The notes under the pieces: generated by a model | Told to the model about the DNA's origin: nothing | Database searches by the model: none | What the model saw: only the letters and a program-made list of their open reading frames with translations | Position numbers and translations under genes: made by a program | Shown: piece by piece, positions 1-4,551 of the stretch | Layout of the letters: every line of letters starts with the position of its first letter | Position numbering within the stretch: position 1 is the stretch's first letter | Origin: Chloroflexota bacterium | GTDB taxonomy: Bacteria > Chloroflexota > Dehalococcoidia > JACQGW01 | Length of the DNA stretch: 6,260 bases | Direction: 5' to 3' | Assembly: GCA_016199325.1 (NCBI GenBank) | Contig: JACQGW010000428.1 | Coordinates: 1 to 6,260 of the forward strand

Positions 1-140
1 CTCCCTCACGGTCGCGGCTCGGACCCGGGGGCCGGGCGGCTCCCGACGGCGCGAGGACCGCTCCCTCACGGTCGCGGCTCGGATCTGGCACTTCGGCCTT
101 GAACCAGGCGGGGAACGCTCCCCTACGGTCACGGCACAGA
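1..140. repeat. Three-copy interspersed direct repeat, 57-60 base period
   Basis: Bases 1-23 and 61-83 are identical (they begin CTCCCTCACGGTCGCGG and end CTCGGA). Bases 118-140 are a degenerate third copy matching 18 of 23 positions. Copies two and three are both preceded by GAMCG (GACCG at 56-60, GAACG at 113-117), so the real unit is probably a few bases longer than 23. The intervening sequences are not similar to each other. The first copy starts at the window edge and may extend further. No coding role is apparent; the function is unknown. The spacing and the dissimilar spacers resemble a dispersed intergenic repeat family more than a simple tandem repeat. Confidence 0.8.
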
Positions 141-160
141 TGCGGCTGGCCCGTCCGTTG

Positions 161-245
161 TCGTCATGCTGAGCCGCAGCGAAGCATCTCCCCGGCTCGA
201 ACGAGCAGCGGCCGGGAGATGCTTCGCTGCGGCTCAGCATGACGA
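161..245. repeat. 85-base palindromic element (REP/MITE-like hairpin)
   Basis: Bases 161-192 are the exact reverse complement of 214-245, giving 32 uninterrupted base pairs. After a single bulged C at 193, three more pairs form (194-196 with 211-213), leaving a 14-base loop at 197-210. Each arm contains the core ATGCTGAGCCGCAGCGAAGC. A hairpin this long and exact is far beyond chance and could be extruded as DNA or fold in RNA from either strand. It lies about 95 bases past the PHP stop codon. No T-tract follows it on either strand, so it is not a canonical intrinsic terminator. Its style resembles dispersed palindromic intergenic elements known from many bacteria, possibly mobilised by a transposase acting in trans; that origin is inference. 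Confidence 0.9.
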
Positions 246-264
246 TGCAGGGATCTCGCCCACG

Positions 265-285
265 CATCACCCATCGCTCATCACT
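265..285. repeat. Short heptamer array, consensus CATCRCY
   Basis: Three in-register heptamers, CATCACC (265-271), CATCGCT (272-278) and CATCACT (279-285), are followed by a decayed fourth (CGATCGCT, 286-293). The array is short but in exact phase. It lies between the palindrome and a second heptamer array of different sequence. Function unknown. Confidence 0.6.
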
Positions 286-310
286 CGATCGCTACGGCGC
301 AGCATGATGC

Positions 311-338
311 TTGAACCTCGAACCCGGAACCTTGAACC
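311..338. repeat. Tandem heptamer array, consensus NNGAACC
   Basis: Four contiguous heptamers are in perfect phase: TTGAACC (311-317), TCGAACC (318-324), CGGAACC (325-331) and TTGAACC (332-338). GAACC is invariant and the first two bases vary. A single extra TTGAACC occurs at 99-105. The array stops three bases before the PHP gene's stop codon at 342-344, so its edge coincides almost exactly with the end of coding sequence. On the transcribed strand it reads GGTTCAA/GGTTCCG/GGTTCGA. Function unknown. Confidence 0.75.
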
Positions 339-341
339 CTG

Positions 342-1010
342 TTATCGCCGCAGGTGGGCGCCCAGGATATGCTTTCGGATGCGCGTCCAGGCGCTCTGGA
401 TGTGGATGAACGGCCCCGTCGTCCGACCGACGATCACGCCGCGTGCCAGCGCCGCCAGGAAATCGGCCGGGCCATCGAAGGGCGGCATCTCGACGTAAGC
501 GCGGCCGAGCTCTCGGAGCAGGTGGGCGTCGGAGCCGGCGCCCCTGGCCAGGCCGTAGCGCTCGGCGTACCGCCGGGCCCGCCGGGCGTCGCGCCGGAGC
601 ATCGAACGCGCGTTGAACACCTCGACGACGTCGACGAGCTCGGCCAGCTCGGCCAGCTCAGCGGAGGACCAGTTGGCGCGGCCGAAGCTGTCGAACGGGT
701 GGGGCAGATAGACAATACCCCCCTGCTCCCGAATCCGAGCGACGGTCTCCCGAACTGATAACCCTTGCGGGATGGCCTCCGTCAGAAAGAGGCCGATGAT
801 CTCCCCGCGGTCCGCCCGAATCTCCTCGCCGACGATGACCCGCACCTCTGCCGGCGCCGCTGCCCGGGCCTCCAGGGCGCCATCAATGCGGTTGTGATCC
901 GTGATGGCCAGACCGTCGATCCCGACCTTCCGGCAGCGGTCGAGGATGCGGGCGATGGGGCTGGCGGAATCGGGCGAGCGATAGGTATGGGTATGGAAGT
1001 CCACCCGCAT
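342..1010 (-). CDS. PHP-domain metal-dependent phosphoesterase
   Basis: A 222-residue member of the polymerase-and-histidinol-phosphatase (PHP) superfamily, which hydrolyses phosphoester bonds with a multi-metal centre; the substrate here cannot be told. Metal ligands are visible in the family's order: His6/His8 in DFHTHT, Asp38-His39 in ITDHN, Glu62/63 in VGEEI, His104 in YLPHPFD, Glu130 in VVEVFN and Asp161/His163 in GSDAH. The last ~50 residues resemble the PHP-associated C-terminal region. I chose the ATG at 1010 because AGGAG lies eight bases upstream and the protein then begins just before the first motif; a longer frame from 1058 adds 16 residues without family resemblance. A 9-base tandem repeat (about 636-662) encodes AELAELAEL. 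It lies 54 bases downstream of the PAP2-like gene and is probably the last gene of the operon. It is a stand-alone PHP protein, not a polymerase domain. Confidence 0.88.
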   Translation of the reverse strand: MRVDFHTHTYRSPDSASPIARILDRCRKVGIDGLAITDHNRIDGALEARAAAPAEVRVIVGEEIRADRGEIIGLFLTEAIPQGLSVRETVARIREQGGIVYLPHPFDSFGRANWSSAELAELAELVDVVEVFNARSMLRRDARRARRYAERYGLARGAGSDAHLLRELGRAYVEMPPFDGPADFLAALARGVIVGRTTGPFIHIQSAWTRIRKHILGAHLRR

Positions 1011-1018
1011 CGGCGTTG

Positions 1019-1023
1019 CTCCT
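1019..1023 (-). promoter_or_regulatory. Shine-Dalgarno that fixes the PHP gene start
   Basis: On the minus strand this reads AGGAG, eight bases before the ATG at 1010-1008. It favours that start over the upstream in-frame start at 1058. Confidence 0.7.
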
Positions 1024-1064
1024 GATCGATGCAGGTGCCGCATATCGCGTGCCGGCACCCACCG

Positions 1065-1499
1065 TCAAGCGAAGAGGAAGCCGAAGGTCACGCCGAGGAG
1101 GCCGCCGGCCAGCACCTGAATCGGCGTGTGGCCGACCAGCTCGCGCAAACGCTTCTCCGAGATGTTCTGGTGGGCGAAGTACTCGTCGAGCATGCGGTTG
1201 AGGATCCCCGCCTGGATGCCGACGGCCCGCCGCACGCCCGCCGCATCGTACATGACGATGGCGGCGAAGAAAAAGGCGATGGCGAACAGCGGCGAGCTGA
1301 GCCCCTCGCGCCTGCCGACGGCCGTCGCCAGCGAGGTCACCAGCGCCGTGTGGGCGCTTGGCATCCCGCCGGGCCCGAGCATATAGCGGAGGTCGATGCG
1401 GTGCTCCCGGACCAGCACGGTCAGGAACTTGAAACCCTGCGCGGCAAACCAGGCGTACAGGGGTGCCATGATCAGCGGGTTGCCGAGCAGCTCTCGCAA
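1065..1499 (-). CDS. YuiD/DUF212 family divergent PAP2 membrane protein
   Basis: A 144-residue integral membrane protein resembling Bacillus YuiD ('divergent PAP2', acid phosphatase/vanadium haloperoxidase-related). Visible family motifs are GGMPSAHTALVTSLA (44-58, with His50), MYDAAGVRRAVGIQA (83-97) and ELVGHTPIQVLAGGLLG (120-136, with His124). Hydrophobic stretches at about 8-30, 50-62, 69-84 and 126-144 suggest three or four membrane segments. Length and end-to-end layout match the family. The activity of YuiD-type proteins is not settled; a lipid-phosphate phosphatase role is inferred only from the PAP2 relationship. The start is TTG at 1499, supported by GAGGGAG (1505-1511) five bases upstream and by an N-terminus aligning with YuiD. 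It lies 77 bases after xseB and 54 before the PHP gene; no terminator or promoter is evident in either gap. Confidence 0.88.
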   Translation of the reverse strand: MRELLGNPLIMAPLYAWFAAQGFKFLTVLVREHRIDLRYMLGPGGMPSAHTALVTSLATAVGRREGLSSPLFAIAFFFAAIVMYDAAGVRRAVGIQAGILNRMLDEYFAHQNISEKRLRELVGHTPIQVLAGGLLGVTFGFLFA

Positions 1500-1504
1500 C
1501 CGTT

Positions 1505-1511
1505 CTCCCTC
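1505..1511 (-). promoter_or_regulatory. Strong Shine-Dalgarno before a TTG start
   Basis: GAGGGAG on the minus strand, five bases before the TTG at 1499-1497. The unusually good match supports the rare initiator codon chosen for the PAP2-like gene. Confidence 0.7.
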
Positions 1512-1577
1512 TTTCGTCGCTCTGTCATTGACCTATTCCCGGATTCATGCCGGCATTCAGTGCGGCTGTGGACGAGA

Positions 1578-1796
1578 TCAGTCGGACTGGCCCGAGTTGA
1601 GGACGGTCAGCCGCTGCTCGGCTCGGTCCAGCCGCTCCTGGCAGATCCGGGCGAGCTCGACGCCCTGCTCGAAGAGCGCCATCGACTCGTCGAGGGTCAG
1701 GTTCCCCTCTTCGAGCCCCCTGACCGTCTCCTCGAGCTGCCGGAAAGCCTCCTCGAACGTCAGCGTCCCACTGCCGGTCGCCATCGTGCCAGTCAT
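1578..1796 (-). CDS. xseB: Exodeoxyribonuclease VII small subunit
   Basis: A 72-residue protein with the classic XseB helical hairpin: TFEEAFRQLEETVRGLEEGNLTLDESMALFEQG followed by ARICQERLDRAEQRL. XseB packs in several copies around XseA to form exonuclease VII, which degrades single-stranded DNA to short oligonucleotides in repair and recombination. The ATG at 1796 overlaps the xseA stop in an ATGA (1793-1796), the usual translational-coupling arrangement, with GGGGAG only three bases upstream. A second in-frame ATG at 1784 (residue 5) is possible but has no ribosome site. The glycine/threonine-rich first ten residues are a non-conserved lead-in. Length is normal for the family. It follows xseA directly, as is typical. 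Confidence 0.95.
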   Translation of the reverse strand: MTGTMATGSGTLTFEEAFRQLEETVRGLEEGNLTLDESMALFEQGVELARICQERLDRAEQRLTVLNSGQSD

Positions 1797-3007
1797 CGTC
1801 TCCCCGATTCCTTCAGCCACGTTGTCTCGACCTCCCCGACGATGCTGCCGTCGGCCAGCTCGATCTCCAAGCGGTCGCCGCGCTGAACTGTCGCGGCCGA
1901 CCGAACGAGGACGCGATCGGGGAGCCGGCGGATGGCGCCGTAGCCCCGGCCGATGGTGAGGAGCGGCGAGAGCGCCTGGAGCTGGAGGCAGCGGCTCCGC
2001 AACTGCTCCCGGGCCAGCACCAGCCGTGCCTCCAGGTGGTGCCCCATCGCCACGGCGAGATCGTCGACGCGCTGCCGCCGGCCTGCCAGGTCGGGGGCCA
2101 CCCGTGGCAGCCGCCCGGCGACGCCGCCGACCAGCGCGCGCCGCTCGTCGATCGCATCGGCCATCGTGTCGGCCAGCGACCGCCGGAGCAGGTCCAGTCG
2201 ATACCGCAGGTCCGCCACGTCGGGCGCGACCAGCTCGGCCGCCGCCGAGGGCGTGGGCGCCCGCACGTCGGCCACGTCGTCGGCGATGGTATGGTCCGTC
2301 TCGTGCCCGACGGCGGAGACCACCGGCACCCGACTGGCGAAGATGGCGCGCGCGACACTCTCGTCGTTGAAGGGCCAGAGGTCCTCGATCGATCCCCCGC
2401 CGCGGGCGACGACGATCACGTCGATGCCCGGCGCCTCGTTGAGCGCGCGCAGGGCGGCGACGATGCTCGCCACAGCTCCCTCGCCCTGGACCTGGGCCGG
2501 CGCCAGCACGATCTCGGCGAGCGGGTATCGCCGGGCGAGGATCTGCCGGATATCGTGGATGACGGCGCCCGTCGGCGACGAGACGACCCCGATCCGGTCC
2601 GGAAAGGCCGGCAGCGGGCGCTTGCGGGCGGGGTCGAACAGGCCCTCGGCGGCGAGCCGCTTGCGCAACTGGTCGAACAGCAGGCTCAAGCGCCCGCGCT
2701 CGTCGAGAATCTGGATGCCCCGGACGTACAACTGGAGGCCGCCGGAGGCCTCGTAGAGCGAGACGCTGCCGAAGGCGACCACGGCCATGCCGTCCTGGAG
2801 CCCCGAGGGCCCCCGGCCGGCGAAGCTCCGGAAGAAGGCGCATCGGATCTGGGCGCGCTCGTCCTTCAGCGTGAAGTAGACGTGGCCGGCGGCCGACCGG
2901 ACGAAGTTCGAGGTCTCACCCACCACGGCGAGGTCCTGGAGCGCCGGGTCGCCGTCCAGCAGATCCTTCAGGTACTGGTTCACCTGGCTGACGGTATAGA
3001 GTTCCAT
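1793..3007 (-). CDS. xseA: Exodeoxyribonuclease VII large subunit
   Basis: A 404-residue protein, full length for XseA, the catalytic subunit of the cytoplasmic single-strand DNA exonuclease that works with XseB. The N-terminal OB-fold (about 1-100) begins YTVSQVNQYLKDLL and includes VVGETSNF and GHVYFTLKDE. The catalytic region has the family blocks FPDRIGVVSSPTGAVIHDI (135-153), VIVVARGGGSIEDLWPFNDE (197-216) and SAVGHETDHTIADDVADVRAPTPSAAAE (231-258). A long helical region (about 265-345) and the C-terminal LSPLLTIGRGYGAI follow. The ATG at 3007 was chosen because the protein then starts exactly at the conserved N-terminus; the ribosome site is weak (AAGAG adjacent to the ATG). The gene overlaps the end of the deaminase gene by 28 bases and the start of xseB by four. 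The start region carries a cluster of AAACGGCAA repeats, one ending next to the start codon. Confidence 0.96.
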   Translation of the reverse strand: MELYTVSQVNQYLKDLLDGDPALQDLAVVGETSNFVRSAAGHVYFTLKDERAQIRCAFFRSFAGRGPSGLQDGMAVVAFGSVSLYEASGGLQLYVRGIQILDERGRLSLLFDQLRKRLAAEGLFDPARKRPLPAFPDRIGVVSSPTGAVIHDIRQILARRYPLAEIVLAPAQVQGEGAVASIVAALRALNEAPGIDVIVVARGGGSIEDLWPFNDESVARAIFASRVPVVSAVGHETDHTIADDVADVRAPTPSAAAELVAPDVADLRYRLDLLRRSLADTMADAIDERRALVGGVAGRLPRVAPDLAGRRQRVDDLAVAMGHHLEARLVLAREQLRSRCLQLQALSPLLTIGRGYGAIRRLPDRVLVRSAATVQRGDRLEIELADGSIVGEVETTWLKESGRR

Positions 3008-4086
3008 CTCTTGCCGTTTACTTGCCGTTTCATCGAGCCATTCTCCCGCCGGGGAGTTGCCGTTTGGAGTTGATCCAACAGTTGCCGTTTTGCTGATTCG
3101 GCAACGAAGGCGCTGGAGACCGCCGTGCGCGTGCAGCGGCGGAGATCTCGCGATGTGAAGCCCAGGAATTGGGAGGCTAAGCGGTATTCGTGTGCGATGG
3201 AGGTCGCAAAGACAAGGGGGTCGTCGGTGTTGAAGGTGACGGCGACTCCGGCGTCGGCGTACCGCCGAGCAGGATGGTCGCGCAGCGTGGGGACGACGCC
3301 AAGCACGACGTTGGCCGTCAGGCAGCATTCGACGACGACCGCCAGGTCCCGCAGGAGGCGGACGACGCCGGGGTCTTCGCCGGCGCGCACGGCATGGCCG
3401 ATCCGGCGAATGCCGAGCATTTCCACCGTCTCGGCGACGTTCCGCGGCCCGGTGAACTCGCCGCTGTGGCTGGTGATCCCAAGTCCGGCTGCCCGCGCCG
3501 CATCCACCAGTGGGACCAGATCCCGCAGGGGCACCACCGTGTCGGCCTCCTTCTGGACCAGGTCGATGCCGTCGAGCCCTGCCGGCGCGGCGGCGACGGC
3601 CTCCGCAATCAGGCGCTCCAGATCGGCGCGGTCGCCGTTGCGAACGATACAGGCGACGGTGCCCAGGGCGATCGGCGCCGGCGGCCGCGCCAGCTCGGCG
3701 CCCAGCCGCATAGCCCGAACGACCTCGGTCGCGCTCAGACCCCGGCGCCGCCATTCGGCGGCGCCGAAACGGACTTCGATCAGACAGGCGCCCTGTCCGG
3801 CGGCATCCAGGCAGAGGTCGGCCGTCATGGCCGCCAGGTGCTCGGCCATGAAGCGGTCCGATGGTGGCGCCGGAAGATGCTCGGCGAGCCAGTTCAAGCG
3901 GTCGATGCCGCCGGCAAGATCCGCGGCGGCCAGTCGATCGAGCAGCGCGGCGTGGTCGAACGGATGCTGGCCCACCTGTCGGGCGTGCCAGCGGGCCGAC
4001 CGCGCCCGCCCTTCGAGGTGCAGGTGGATATCGGCGCGCGGACGGGCGCCGCTGGCATCCTGGCCGCCCGGGAGATCGGGGCTCAC
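2980..4086 (-). CDS. Adenosine deaminase-family amidohydrolase (divergent)
   Basis: A 368-residue metal-dependent hydrolase of the adenosine/AMP deaminase superfamily, which hydrolytically removes the amino group of purine nucleosides or related compounds. Zinc ligands and catalytic residues are present in order: His21/His23 in ADIHLHLEG, His207/Glu210 in SHSGE, His231 in RIGHAVRA and Asp288/Asp289 in FNTDDP; VECCLTANV (252-260) matches the family strand before that. Several usually conserved small residues differ: GIDLVQKE where adenosine deaminases have DLAGxE, HSGE for HAGE, GHA for GHG, FATS for FGTS. The substrate may therefore not be adenosine. The GTG start at 4086 overlaps the accB-like stop in a GTGA; no other ATG, GTG or TTG lies between it and the first motif. 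The ribosome site is poor, so coupling is likely. The C-terminal ~35 residues contain AAACGGCAA repeats and look non-conserved; the end overlaps xseA by 28 bases. Confidence 0.85.
   Translation of the reverse strand: MSPDLPGGQDASGARPRADIHLHLEGRARSARWHARQVGQHPFDHAALLDRLAAADLAGGIDRLNWLAEHLPAPPSDRFMAEHLAAMTADLCLDAAGQGACLIEVRFGAAEWRRRGLSATEVVRAMRLGAELARPPAPIALGTVACIVRNGDRADLERLIAEAVAAAPAGLDGIDLVQKEADTVVPLRDLVPLVDAARAAGLGITSHSGEFTGPRNVAETVEMLGIRRIGHAVRAGEDPGVVRLLRDLAVVVECCLTANVVLGVVPTLRDHPARRYADAGVAVTFNTDDPLVFATSIAHEYRLASQFLGFTSRDLRRCTRTAVSSAFVAESAKRQLLDQLQTATPRRENGSMKRQVNGKRWNSIPSAR
3011..3090 (-). repeat. Four copies of AAACGGCAA at the deaminase/xseA junction
   Basis: On the minus strand the nonamer AAACGGCAA occurs exactly at 3090-3082, 3065-3057, 3030-3022 and 3019-3011. 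All copies face the same way, with start-to-start spacings of 25, 35 and 11 bases. They are read in different frames of the deaminase gene (twice as KRQ), so protein selection does not explain them. The last copy ends four bases before the xseA ATG. The surrounding 98 bases (3008-3105) are about 54% GC by hand count, clearly below the neighbouring coding sequence. Confidence 0.8.
3081..3105. repeat. Small hairpin in the 3' end of the deaminase gene
   Basis: GTTGCCG (3081-3087) and CGGCAAC (3099-3105) are perfect inverted repeats around an 11-base loop. The left arm overlaps one AAACGGCAA copy. It lies about 75 bases upstream of the xseA start on the transcribed strand. No T-tract follows, so a terminator is unlikely; a weak RNA structure is possible. 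Confidence 0.45.
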
Positions 4087-4526
4087 GCCGTCGGGACCGG
4101 ACGGAGGCGCAGGAGCGGCTGGCTGTACTCGACCGGCTGCCCGGCTTCGACGAGCACTTCCAGCACGACTCCGCCCACGTCGGCGACCACTTCATTCATG
4201 ACGCGCATCGTTTCGACAAACCCCACCCGCTGGCCGTCCCGGAGCGCCTGACCGACGACCAGCGGGACGGCCTCACCCCGATCGAGCCCCTCGGCGCCTT
4301 CGGCGGACCAGTAGAACCGGCCGACGAGCGGCGAGCGCACCCAGCGATCGGGAATCGGCGCCGGCTCGACCGGCGTCTGGGCCGGCGTCTGGGTGACCTC
4401 GACAGCGCCGGCAGCCGGCTGCCGGCGAATGTGGATCCGCACGTCGCCGCGCTCGACCCGCAGCTCGGTCACCCCCAGCTCGCTCGTCAGCCGGATCAAT
4501 TCCTTCAGATCCACGTCGATGCCCAC
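4083..4526 (-). CDS. AccB-like biotin carboxyl carrier protein lacking the biotinyl lysine
   Basis: A 147-residue protein with the layout of AccB, the biotin carrier of acetyl-CoA carboxylase: a short helical/beta N-terminus (VDLKELIRLTSELGVTELRVERGDVRIHI), a Pro/Thr/Ala-rich hinge containing a perfect 12-base tandem duplication (4370-4393), and a C-terminal biotinyl-like barrel (VRSPLVGRFYW ... VGFVETMRVMNEVVADVGGVVLEVLVEAGQPVEYSQPLLRL). The hallmark EAMKxMNE reads ETMRVMNE: the lysine biotinylated by BirA is arginine 108, codon CGC at 4205-4203, three substitutions from AAA or AAG. Otherwise the fold looks intact. I use the GTG at 4526, with GGAG eight bases upstream and 25 bases after efp; a longer frame from TTG 4565 overlaps efp. 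accC, the usual next gene, is absent; a deaminase follows with a GTGA overlap. It may be a structural or regulatory paralogue or a lineage-specific non-biotinylated form; it is not a normal biotin carrier. Confidence 0.88.
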   Translation of the reverse strand: MGIDVDLKELIRLTSELGVTELRVERGDVRIHIRRQPAAGAVEVTQTPAQTPVEPAPIPDRWVRSPLVGRFYWSAEGAEGLDRGEAVPLVVGQALRDGQRVGFVETMRVMNEVVADVGGVVLEVLVEAGQPVEYSQPLLRLRPVPTA

Positions 4527-4534
4527 CGCTGCCG

Positions 4535-4538
4535 CTCC
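4535..4538 (-). promoter_or_regulatory. Shine-Dalgarno deciding the accB-like start
   Basis: GGAG on the minus strand lies eight bases before the GTG at 4526-4524, and the protein then begins close to the conserved DLKEL segment. This supports the shorter protein over the TTG start at 4565 inside efp. Confidence 0.6.
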
Positions 4539-4551
4539 GTGCTCCGGGTGC

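Larger units (their letters stand above)
1..341. other. Gene-free repeat-rich region downstream of the PHP gene
   Basis: These 341 bases lie 3' of the last gene of the minus-strand cluster and contain no credible coding sequence. They hold, left to right, three copies of a roughly 23-base direct repeat, an 85-base near-perfect palindrome, a short CATCRCY heptamer array and an NNGAACC heptamer array. Each is listed separately. The one open frame on the plus strand here (166-498) is mostly a translation of the palindrome and the heptamers and then runs antisense into the PHP gene, so I do not count it. The window edge truncates the region, so its full extent is unknown. Confidence 0.8.

Noticed and set aside
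1..140. CRISPR-like array
   Set aside because: There are only three copies, one degenerate. The repeat lacks a clear internal palindrome and no cas gene is present.
161..245. The palindrome as the operon's intrinsic terminator
   Set aside because: No T-run follows the stem on either strand, and it is about 95 bases from the stop codon. It may still affect RNA ends, but it is not a standard terminator.
166..498. 110-residue open frame on the plus strand at the left end
   Set aside because: Its first ~30 residues are a translation of the palindrome, the next part translates the heptamer arrays, and the rest runs antisense through the PHP gene.
1547..1556. Palindrome ATGCCGGCAT between xseB and the PAP2-like gene as an operator
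   Set aside because: Ten-base palindromes are common in GC-rich DNA. No promoter elements are visible around it and there is no second copy.
1578..2843. A 421-residue minus-strand frame that would fuse xseB to a long N-terminal extension
   Set aside because: The extension is an out-of-frame, Arg/Pro/Gly-rich reading of xseA. The true xseB starts at 1796 with an ATGA overlap.
1793..4195. An 800-residue minus-strand frame extending xseA upstream through the deaminase gene
   Set aside because: Everything before the MELYTVSQVNQYL start is an out-of-frame, low-complexity reading of the deaminase and AccB-like genes. Family length and N-terminus fit the ATG at 3007.
4370..4393. 12-base tandem duplication in the AccB-like gene as a special element
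   Set aside because: It encodes part of the Pro/Thr-rich hinge, where such slippage duplications are common and tolerated. It is noted in the gene entry only.
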